Positions 40,801 to 52,800 of a stretch of 64,000 nucleotides of DNA are shown here, one piece after another. A program made the translations under genes and the position numbers. The notes under the pieces are model-generated. The model ran no database searches. It was not told the origin of the DNA and worked only from the letters and a program-made list of their open reading frames with translations. The stretch's first letter is position 1. The number at the start of each line of letters is the position of its first letter. The stretch comes from Eremophila alpestris peregrina (taxonomy: Eukaryota; Chordata; Aves; Passeriformes; Alaudidae), in contig WMCF01000089.1 of assembly GCA_009792885.1 (NCBI GenBank), positions 506,239 to 570,238 on the forward strand, written 5' to 3'.

Positions 40801-43800
40801 CATTAAATGTACTTGTAAAATAATTTTAATCACTTGTTTTGTTGTGTTCATATCTTAGAATAAACTTTCTTGAAAGGAAATAAAAGGTTTCACCCACGTA
40901 AATGTTGTGAGTGCACAGTAGGGGGACCTGTTCTCAGAAGTGAGCATGCATGTGTATTAATACATGGTGAAATAAATGCATACATTTCCTTGGTAAAAAT
41001 TACAATAGGTTGACACCAAATTCTGCTGACAGTTACTGACTGCTTTGGATAGCTATTTTTGCTACCAGATTTCACGGGTGTAAGTTGAACTCAGACTCAT
41101 CATGGTGGGAGTTGCTCTTCCTTTTATTTCTGAGAAGAAGGGATGGAAAGTAAAAAAAAATTACATTGGAGCAATCCAAATATTTATTTTGGTGCTGAAT
41201 TCTTTACAAAAGTTTCTTATTAAGCATTGACCAAGAACAGCAGATTTACTGGTGAAGGAGGCAGTATTCAAATCAAAGAGTATTTAAAGGCTCTTCTCTC
41301 AAGTTTATGTATCTGAAATTAATCAGGTTGGGTTTTTTGGCAATCATAAAGAACTTTCATAACTAGCCTGAACAGAAGATCATCATTCTGCTATGAGTTA
41401 AAGAATTATGCAGATTATGGAATGGCTGATAAAGATGAAATTTCTGTTTGTAGGACCTCTAATTGATCTTTGCATTCAAAAACATCCTCTTTGCTGCACC
41501 AGGATACTCATCTTAAGGGATTAACTCCTATGATTTAACTCCCGCCTTTTATGTGAACATATTTCTTACCAATTCTGAGCTAGGGTTGGTGCTAGGAGCA
41601 GCAGATGTGAATTAAACCAAGGGTAAAACCCCCTCTGTATTCGTAGAAAGTATAGCAAAGGGCAGTGTATGCCTGTGTTGGCAGAATTAACAATAAAACC
41701 CCCAATGCTTCTGTAAATTCCTTGAAGCTGTGACTTTGTTTATGGACACTTTTAACATTAGCAAGAGTATGACTCAAAGCATCTGGTTTGCCTGGTTAGT
41801 TGAACTGGCAATACTGCAAAATATTCCTGTTACATCTATGACCAGGGAGAAATGTGAGTGGAGGAGGGGCTGTGCCACAGCTCAGAGAGAAGTTCCTGAG
41901 TGCAGTGAAGACACAAAGCGTGGTGTGTGTGTTTGTGGTTGACTTAGTCATTTGCTTCAGTGTGATGGTAGATTATGCTTTCTGTGGGGTTAGAATATGT
42001 TAATGTTAATTCTGCTCTGGAAGAGTCCAAAGATATTCCAAATTGGGTATTATTCTCTATGTAAATTAATTAACATTGTTTTCAAGATACTTTCAGATGA
42101 TGTGCTAATGTGTGCAGTTTGCTACCTTCCCATTTTCAGGTTACAGTTCTCATATTTTTGTGATATGCTTGGAGAAATAACCTGTTTGAACAGAACTGAA
42201 AAAGTATTTGAAAAATTTGCTTGTCTCTTGCTTTCATGTACTTGATGAAAAGTCAGATGCCTTCCCAGAGCAAATCAAGTATTTATAAAGCAGCTACAGG
42301 AGGATCTTTTTCATCCATCTCTGTCCCTCATACCCATAGAGAACTCTCCTAACTCTTGAAATGATGAAGCTAGGTATTGAGATCTATTAGTTATTGTTTG
42401 GGGGGGTGGTTTTGTAACTCATCCTTTGTAGCATAACTGCAGATTATTTTCTTTCACATCTGGTATTTCAAGTCTAGTATTTCAAGCTTTTAAATAATGA
42501 AGGTATTTTAAAACCAAAACTTCCCTAAACTTTTACAGGGTTCACTAAAACTTCTTCCACCTATAGTACCTACAATATTTTGGAAGGCAAAGTTAACCTG
42601 ACTTAGAAGAGTGCTCTGAAAAAATTATTCCCTTTTTTTTTTGACAATGAAATAGTGATTTACCTTACATATGGTCATTGAATCAAAGTAGCCTCCAGGG
42701 CCAGGTATGTTGGGGTAGGCAGCAGTTCCTGTGAAACTGTGAGACAAAGATGAGCAGTTGTACGCATTTAACTTGCTGTAGTTGGAGGAAACATGACAAG
42801 TGCTGCTTATGCGCAAAATTAGCTCATCCTTTCCTTTATATTTGCTGCATGTTTTTAACACAGAGGAAGTGAAGGAACACACAAAACAATATGGGTAAAC
42901 TTCTTTATTCTCTACCTTTGCTGAATGTAAAGAGCATGAAGGAGAGAAAGTATGGCATGAAAAAAGTAGTGGAGGAGTATTGAAGGGAGGCAGGAAGGAG
43001 ATGCAGAAAATCCTTCCCTAAAGAAGTTTTCTTGTTTTTGTGCTTTTAGTTTGTGAGCTACATGTGCACACAGACTGTATCCTGTTTGCTTGCAGTGACT
43101 GCCGGCAGTGTCACCAGGATGGGCACCTGGACCACGTAAGTGCAGATGCCTCTGCAGGGGAAGGTGGTCGTGCATTTTGTGGACTAGAGAAGGGGCAGTC
43201 TTGGTCTTTAGTTTCACCAGCTGCCAGTTATCAAAGCACTTTTGTTCCTTATTGGCAGGCAAAGGACATATGTGACTTCAGAATATACTACAAAGAGTGA
43301 GATGGACTTAAATGCTAGTATATTAATGATGCTTTTGAACTCTTGCTGAAAAGTCTGTGGAATGTGTACAACCTCCAAATTAAGAATTTAAAAAAAAATC
43401 GAGCATCATATAAAAGTTTGCTTTGCAAAAGCTGGCGTGGAACTCTTTTTTCTTTTTCTGTATGTTGAGCTGTTGGCTCCATTGCATCCCTGCAAACATT
43501 ATCCTCATGTTTCCTGCAGTCTGGCTAAGGCAGGAATGCCTATTTTCATATTTTCTCACAGTACAGTAGATATAGAATACTGATATTATAGGATGTTTTT
43601 TTAAAAGAATTTTCTTTAATGGACTGCAAAGGAAAAACACGGTGATAAATGTTTTGATACATTTTGATTTCTTCTTTTAGTGAAATGTAAGATTGTTAAA
43701 GATTCATATTTATTTTTAGAAAAACTTAATGCCCTAGTCTCTGTTGCTATTTCCTCAGAGCTATTTGAATTACTGATTTCAAAGTTGTATTGAGGATGCA

Positions 43801-46800
43801 GCTCTATCTGATTCATGTAATGCTAAGTCATGATGTGTTCCCTCAGGATACTTACCACCACCACTGGAGGGAGGGAAACCTTTCTTCAAGTGCTCGTTGC
43901 GAATTTTGCAAAAAAACCTGTGGGTCTTCTGAGGTGCTATCTGGCATGAGATGTGAATGGTGTGGCATCCTGGTAGGTTGTGCTGCTGCCTGTATTTGCC
44001 ACATATATATGGACATGTGCTTATCTGAACACCTGCTATAAACATAATTGATTCTCACACTGCATAAATATATATTTTGTATACACTTATGTATTTAAAT
44101 GTGTATTTATTTATGTGTTAGATGGGAAGTCTGATTTTTTAAATCCTCATCATAATCTTTTTGATGAGCAACTCTCAAAGTCACCGTGAAGCTTTGTGTA
44201 AATCAAATAGAATTTAACAGGACCTAATCGTTATAGATCTGTGGTTAGAAGCCTGCAGTCAGTTTCTGTGTTAAAGCAGAATTTCTTTCAAATAATTTCT
44301 TTCTTTCTAATATGTTTACTATTATTTCAGTAAAGAATAGCTCTTAACCAGTGTGGTTTTAAGCTGTCAATATCAGTTTCTGTGTTTTTCCATTCACATG
44401 ACACATGTTTATTTCCTGTGCAAGCTGATGGTACCCTTCAATACCTCTTCTGGAAACCACAGCTTTTCACACACTGATAAACAGTGTGCAGTGCAGATAA
44501 CAATTAGTCCATCCACTTAATGCCACCTCATATTAGAATATGATGGAAGTGAAAGGAGCACCAGGTGAGGTGGGAACTGAAAAGTATATGTAAGAAATCA
44601 TTAATTTGCTACTTAAGGCTAGATGAGGTACTCCATGTAGTACTGATTTAAAATAAAACTCTAGAGGTTATTCAGTATTTCAGGTATGATTTCAATGATC
44701 AATTTTTTTTTTAATATTGTGGGGTTTGTGTTTTAATCTGAGACATAATTTCTGAGGTAGGAGGGACTGCCTTTGAGAACAGTGTAAGAAATGTAACATG
44801 CTATGTAGCAATACATAGAAAGGTACATGTATTCAATAATGGCAGAAGATTTTAAACAGTGTAAAGGCAGAAACTATGCAGTCACCCTTTGGAATAAAAC
44901 TGAAAACAGTCTTACCTCAGAATCTGCAAGTGGGTACAGCTATGTAAGAGGATACTGCTCTTTTCAAGCTTTTCAGTATAACCTGTGCACCTTTTCCATT
45001 TCCCCCAGTAAATATCCACATAGAGTGGAAGATCAGAGTTTGAAACCAAAACTTAAAACTTCTCTATGTAGCAGTATGAAAACCTTTCATTTTTAAGAGA
45101 ACAGCTTTGTGATCCATGAGGGTTTCTTGACAAATTAAGACTCCCCATTATTGGTAATACAAAACCTGACTTAAATAAATAAAAATCTGGGGTGAAAGAT
45201 GGGCCATTCATCACCATTCAAGGTGATTTACAAAAGATCTATATAATCCCTAACCTGAGTTATACAATTTCAGTCATAGTTTATTATAAGTAAATTTACT
45301 TTCTGTGTGTATTGCAAATTCTTACCTGATGCTGTTGTTTATAGGCTCATGCTGCTTGCTATGTAATTGTCACACCAGAATGTACCTTTGGAAGATTAAG
45401 GAATATGATTCTTCCTCCAAACTGTGTTCAGTTGTTTTCTCGCAACTTCAGCAAATTGCATTGTTTTCGAATATCGGAAAATTTGCAAACAGAATCAGGT
45501 AAAATTTTCAAAGTTGAATGCAACTAATTGTTGAGTATGTTTAATCTAGTGTCATAATTCAATTAACTATATTATTGCTAATTTTTACTGTCTTTTGTAG
45601 CAATACTATAACTTCTTGCTATTTCTGGGACAGGTTAGCGATTTTTTAATGGATGCTGTGCAAAATGCAGAAACTTCTTTTTACTGGTGTGGGGCCATTT
45701 GTGCACTATTCTTGAAACAAAGAAAGTGAAAACCTAAAATCAGAACATTTGTAGTATTAGTGTTATCATTGCTGGAAACACTTCTTTTGTCGTGTGTACA
45801 GATACTTTTATTTGTCTCTTGGATTAAGCATCTACCTTTTTTAATATTTCTGTGCTGAAACAGTACCATGTGTCTAGGCAGGGTAATGTTCTGCTGCCAT
45901 CTAGAGTGAATGTTTGTTTAACAGCTCTTTAGGAACAAGAATTTTTTTTAAGCTTGAGGTACACTGAAGTATTTTTTAATTCATATTTTAATTATGCACC
46001 TGTAAAACTTTTCTTTTGGTGCTTGAATGGAATAGGAAAGGAAATAAAAGGTAGGCAAAGTACAGCTCATGAAAGTTAAATATTTGCAACTGCTCTTTTC
46101 TCAACCTGGCAGATTGCTCTTGAACTTTCTGCTTTGAGCTCAGGTTTGGTTTTGGTGAGGAAAGCTGATCATGAGCAAGGCCCCTGTATTCTGTGTGCAG
46201 AAGCTGTAGCAGAAGCCCTGATACTGCATGGACTGTGTGACCTGAGGTCAGCATAACCCAGACACACTCCAGTGACCTGTCAAAGGCAGAGAGGAGGCAT
46301 TAGGTTGCTTTTGTGGATTGGGTTTTTTTCAGTGAGTGTTTTTTTCTTCTTAGTGAATTTGCTTGCTAGTGGTCAAAGATGTAGTATAGCACCCACCTGA
46401 AAATCACGGAGTTCGAATGCTTCCAACATAAGAAGTAACCAAAGTAAAGAGTCTGGATGAGCTTGATTTTGCTGCAAGACTGACTGGGAACTTTGGTTCA
46501 GGTCTATTGTTAGGTATTTCACAAGTGTCCTGAAGGTTTAAGTGAAGCTAAAGTTGTATTATTATAACTAAGAGAAGTTAATCACAAACCTTTAAAATAG
46601 AGTCTTGGGTTTGACTTTTCTTAACTAAGTTCTCTCTTCAACTCTGGTATGTTCTTTAATGTATCAGACTTAACTGTCTCTTTTTTTTTCTTTTAAATCA
46701 CTTCTTAATAAAAATTGAACATGGGGCACCTTAAGTGAAAGACTCCAAGGTTTTACTAGCTTCTAGTCTCATCCTTCAATATTTTAAGAGACGGAGGAAA

Positions 46801-49800
46801 AGTTTTTCTATTTCAGGACTTATGCTACATGCTAAGTGTGTTAGCTGATGTTATGCATAGTCGAGGCTTTTTAAAGTAAGAATGGCTTTTTTGTATTTCT
46901 TTAATGGAAAAATTTGTCTGGTTCTTTGAATTGAGAGAATGCAGCCATTGTCTTGTAGTCAGAAGCAGATACACAGAGATGGAGAAATAATCACTAAATT
47001 AATTTGGACCATTTCCAGTGCTTTATTGTGATATGAAGGGGAAAAAGAAATAACTCAGAATAAAACTCACATTGTTTGGAAAGCCAGAATGCATTTTTAT
47101 AGTCCTTAGCCTGTGTGCCTATACTATACAGAGGTATAGTATAGCAGCACCCTGAAAGATCTCATTTCTAACACAGAAATGAGATCTCTTTTCTGTGGCC
47201 TGTGAGAATTTCTGCCCCTTGGGCTCAGCTCCCCATCATTCAATGGGCAGCAGCCTCTGAGGATGGAGGGGCTGCTGATACCCTGGGGAGCAGGAGCCAT
47301 GGGGATGCTCCCCTTTCCTCCTTCTTGTTGCATGCCTGTAAACTCGACAGCTGCCTCAGCTATTGACATCTTCCTCTCTTTCATGGTCAGTGAGCCACAG
47401 TTGTGGCTCAGCACAAGGCATGGTGAGTAATAGTATGGTGCAGCACCTGCCTTGCACTCCACTGTTGCAGCAACCCTTCTGGGTGAAAATGAGCCAAGGC
47501 ACAGACCGTCTTATTTATCACAGCATGAAAAGGGTCCTGGTTTATTCCTCTTTACAGCTCAGCTGTCCTGACTCCAGCCATTCACTGACTCTGGCTGCAG
47601 CAAGCTCCTGCTGTAGGTTTCCCTTGCAGCCTCTGACTGCTGGTTATTTCCTGCTAAATTATGACTGCATGTATTAGTTTGCAGACTCTAAATGCAGGCT
47701 TTTACCCAGCCAGACTGTGACTGTAGGTTCCAGCAACAGGCTCTAGCTGCAGACCCAGACTGACCTCACAACAGTGATTCTCTCTCCCCAGGATCCTTCT
47801 TCTGCATGATTCTCTCATTCCCTCTTCCTTAAGGTTCCTCCTCCTTCATGATTCCCCCTCACCAGCTCACCACTCTCTTTTATCACACTTATCTTTATTG
47901 GATATAGCTGTGATTCATCAGGGGCAAGGCTGTATTGGGTAATTCACACAGCTGTTACTTATCAGGTGTGAGGTCACCTGTATTTCCTTCTCCTACACTC
48001 TACCATGCATAAAGTGTTTAGTTCTGTATTTCCATAGCTGGTATCTCCACATGTGACTCCTTCTACACTATCCACATCCTGTTGAGCCTTACTTTGAGAC
48101 TTATTGCTGGATGTTTGCCATTCTCAGTCATCTGCCGAAGATCAGGTGTGTGGAGGTAACAGCCAAAAGCACCAGATACCATTGCTATATGCTCTTTTTC
48201 TTTGCCCTAATTCTTCCTCAAAAGCAGAGCCAAGAATTGTCTTGAACTAAATCTCACATCATCCTGTGTCGAGGAAACACAGCTTTTTAGTCCTTCTTGT
48301 TACCCATGTTCACAGAACAAACCTTCATTTTCTTACAAAACCCCACTAGTTTCTGGCATGTGCTGAAAATTACCAAGATGTGTCATGAATCCAAGAGCTC
48401 CCTGATACTCTCTTAGGATGTATTTGATGCTCCTCTGACAATGAAGCAGCTCAGGATGGCTGAGGAGTTGCTCAGGAGTTGCTACTGCTTTTCCAGGAGA
48501 AAGGCATAGACTCTGAATGGCAGATCTTGTTAAAGGTTGTGCGCATGTCAGGGATATCTTAGGGGAGCAAGGAACTCCTTTGTTGGAGGATAATTAGCAC
48601 TTCTGTGTGATGGCAGGCTCATTGAGTTCTCCTAAGGTGGCATGCACAGAGGGTGCTCCTCTGTTGCCACAGCTGACAAAAAGATTGCCAAAAGTCTGAG
48701 ATACCAAAGAAGTGTTGGCAATTGCTTGGATGAGTTGACTGGTGCAGGCATAGTTCTTCCCAAGCTGGTGGTTGGGAAGTGCCAGATGACTTGTCCCATG
48801 CAGTGAATGAACACAGCCATCCTCGCTGACCTCCTGGGGACCATTTGTCTGAAGTACTTTTTGCCAAAGTGTAAATGCTAAGCTTCATCACCAACATTCA
48901 GCAAATGTCTCTGTGCTGAAAGAGGCTTCTTTCAAACTCTTGAGCTACAAGGAGAGCAGTGTGGAGCCACTTCCTCCAAATGACTCCTGTAATAACAAAT
49001 TTCAAAGAAGTCATTGAACTTCACTGGAATAGTTTCAAGGTGCTGTTAGTGTAGATTTCCCTGCTTTTCAGACTGAAGGAGAAAGTGTAATAAAAGAAGT
49101 CAGCTTCTTCCCATGTAAAGTGAGAAAGAAGAGGGGTGGGAGCAATGAGAAGCAGTCATTTCCTATTGTTACACTTACTGGTTTTTTGTTTGGGTTTTTT
49201 GGGGTTTTTTTTTGTTTGGTTGGTTGGGTTTTTTGTTTTTTTGGTTTTTTTTAGTGTGTGTGTGTGTAGTGATATTCAAGTGATATTTTTGTCTGGAGTG
49301 ATATTCAAGAAGGCAGTCAGCTTTCTGTTTTTCCAGGGTGTTTCAAGACCATACTGTCTAAATTTCTCTCCAGTTTGGAACTTCATCTGTTTGTCTGTCA
49401 GCTATAACAGGGAAAATATCTCAACACTCTTTTTATATTTTAAAAGCCACATCTCAAAAGCTTTATTGTTTCTCTTTCTTGTAGACACTTGAAGAATTGC
49501 CCAAATATTCAGTAAGTTACCTTGTGTCAAGTTTAGGACTACTGGCATGTACTCTTCTTGACATGCTATGATTCTGTTTCTTGGAAGGTTCTCCTGCTTT
49601 AGGATTTTGACTTCCACTGTACCTCTTCTGCTCTGAAGATCTGCCTTTACTTGTTTTATTTTATATTTTCATTCTTGTTTTGTGCTTTGATTTCTTGCTT
49701 TCTCCCTCAGCTGCAAGGTATAGTTTTTACAAAGGTGTTGCCTGGCTTATATATTTTGGGAGCTTTGCCTGCATCCCAGTCAAGACTGACTGGGATTTTC

Positions 49801-52800
49801 AGTGGGTGTGAATGTGAATACCATTCTTTGATGAGCACTTGATTGCACTCTACTGCTACCCTCAAAGAAGGAAAATTGATCATGTTTGGATTTGCTCTGG
49901 TCTTGTATGCACCTAAGTGTCAGGAATGAGAATGCAGGGGGGGTGTTCTTCACAGAAGCAAATGCAAAATGTTGACAGCATGTATTTTAACGGGTTTTTT
50001 TAATATTTTATATATGGTTATATGAGGGTACATTATTTTCTGACATGTTAGCTCCTAGCTTTAGTGAGAGTAATGAGCCTACTGTCTCAGTCCTTTTCTG
50101 GAGAGCAGCAATTTCTTTCTCTTTGGGTGTCAATAACTTTGTTTTTCAGTTGTGGAAATTCAATAACACCATTATTTCTGACTGAAAGGCTGAATTAAAT
50201 TGGGAATTTAAAACTTAAAGGAAATCATCCATACTCCGGTGACAGTCAAACATCATGACTTCAGAAAAGAACGAAATGCAGCAGTTGCAGTTTTAAAGCT
50301 AATGGTATAAGAATCTCATGTATGCCTTCACTGTAGCTACATGACAATGCAGATTTGGTTTTTTTTAATGCTGTTTTAATACTATTAATTATTATAATTT
50401 AAAAGGTCGAAAAATAAAGTGTGCTTTTCTGACTGGTTCCTTTTGTGTCAGCTTGTTTGATGGAAACTGCTCTTGAATGAAAAACACCTTCTCCCTTCCA
50501 GCCAAATTAACAAAAATGCTTTCTTAAAATGTCTCTGGTTTTACAGAGGAAGATGATGATGTTGATGGATCAACACAAGGATCAACAAAAGATATCCAAA
50601 TTTCAACAGATTCAAGTAAGCAAAATTTTAGTAAGGGATGAATAGTCACCCATTTCTTTATTCATATAATAATATCCATTCATATAATATTAACTTGTAT
50701 TTCCTTACGACAAAATATTAAGTGGTTACTTTTCTAATGGTAGGTTTTATTTCAGGTCCAAAGTTTTTGTCTAACGTATTTATCCAGGGCCTTACAAATA
50801 TCTCCTTGGTATTTTCCTTTGGTAGGTTGATATAAGTGGCAATCTGTTCATTACCTTGACAAATAGGTCATTTCTCTAAACTGGGTAATTGAAGAAAGAA
50901 AACCTGAGAACATCAGGTGAATTTTTTTTGGTTTTTTGGCTTGGGCATGTTGCAGTAAACAGAATTGAGCTGGACTGGCTGCTTTTTATGCAGTTAAATT
51001 TTTAAGCATGTGGAGTTTTCTGGGGTTGCTAACAACCGAATTCTTGCTTTTTAGATGATAAGGTAAAATGCAATTTAAGAGCTTCCCACCCCTATTTCTA
51101 TATTAGTAAGAACACCATGATCCATGCTGCCTGATGTAACTGCATGGATTGTTGTAAAAAAGGACATTTCAAATCAATAAATACTAATTTCTTTCTCAAA
51201 TCCTGAAGTTTTGCAAAATTAAGATGCTAATTGTGCAAATGCTATTTGGAATTTTAAAAAATTCAGCTCAATAAGTAGTTAAATCAGTTATAAAAGAGAT
51301 CTCAAGCATCCTCTTGTTTTACTTTCTTAGTTGCTAAATGACTTTAAGTCACCGCCATACTTCCTTATTATGGGAAAATGCTCTAACTGCAGTTTATCTA
51401 AACAAGTTTCACTTTTTCCAGTGTTTTAAGTGACTGAAGTGGTTGAGTGTGAGGACTTCTACATTTCAGCAATTAAGCCTATTTCCGTTATGTCAAAAAG
51501 AGCAAATTATGTATCCAAATATTTCAACTGGATTTATTGAAAGCATTAGTAGATGCCAGTTCAGCTTTAGTTTAGCCTTCCCAAAAGAAGAAAAAAGATA
51601 GGAAAATTCAGGGCAGGATACAAACTTTAATACATCATTTCTTCAGGCCATGTCTGGACTGGAGAAAGCAGCTGTAGATGGTATATTTTCAATGGTCATA
51701 TATCGTTAGTTGGGTTTTAAAAAGAACAGTGACATAAAAAATTACTTTCTCATAATGCATCCTCGGAAAACATAGGACAGTGTAGAGGCAATAATTTAGA
51801 AAGCTCAGCCAAAACCACACTCTCAAAAAGAGTCAGAAATAGCATTGACTGATAGGACAGGACAGACTGTGGTGATGCAGTCCAGGGCATGGCCATGCAG
51901 TACCAACCAGCAACTTCTTTAAATGTGACCAGCTTCCTTTGTCTCCTTATCCTTCTATTTTCCCATACTAGTTCTTCCCCAAACCACTTTGATCTCTGGC
52001 TTTGATTCCTCTCCTGAAGTTCCCCTAACAACCCTTGCACCATCCCAGAACACTTTTCACATGTATCTCATATATCCCTGCAAGCTGAGAGACCTCCTCG
52101 GTCAGGGAGGTGTCCTACAGAACTTCCCCCATGGACTCCTGGTGTGTGCCACACCCAGGCAATGGGATAGATGGCCTTGTGTCAGCTCAGGACATGGCTT
52201 TTCTGATAACCTACCTGGTAAGTTATTGAGGTTCACCTGCCAGCTGTTGTGCCTCTCTGTGTGTGTGGGGAATCATATGCCATGAATAAGAATACAACGT
52301 GAATTTGAATTTAACATGGCAATGACACGGCTTTAGGGGGCTGTACCACTTCTGACTGTCTCTGGGTAACACCATTTGTATAATATGGGTCAAGAAGGAG
52401 CCGCTCACTGCTTCTGTGAGTGGCTACCAAACTGGGAGGACAGCTATTAACACAGATTTGTGCTTCAAAATTGTCTTGAAACTAGGGGAGTTTGAGCTGC
52501 TCCAGAAGCTCACACCTGCAAATGCGCTTGAGAAAGAAGGAAGGAAAGAAGAGGAAGGGAAGGAAGAGTGGAAGGAAGGAATCTGGGATTCTGAAAGGCT
52601 CTTCAAGGGCAATTAAAGAAAAAAATACATAATTCTTACGTACATAAATGCCATCTTGAAATAAATCAATATTTCATTGTCGTAACTGTTGTAATATGAG
52701 GTAGCAGTAGAGAAGGAGAGCATAAAGCATGTAAATAACACAAGTTGTTTGGGGAAGAGTGGTTCTTGGTAAGCTCTGTTGCTAGAATTTAGTATTTTAA

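Larger units (their letters stand above)
45499..50546. other. DGKQ intron 6: AT-rich flanks around a GC-richer mobile block
   Basis: A 5.0-kb intron. About 47110-49140 is richer in GC than the rest and holds two perfect hairpins, a solo LTR and coding-like minus-strand frames. It is followed by a T/G-rich tract at 49181-49257. The outer parts are plain intron sequence. Confidence 0.5.

Noticed and set aside
46370..46440. tRNA-like B-box string (GGAGTTCGAATGC)
   Set aside because: The bases around it do not form a T-arm stem, and no acceptor stem or A-box is in place. There is no tRNA gene or clear tRNA-derived SINE.
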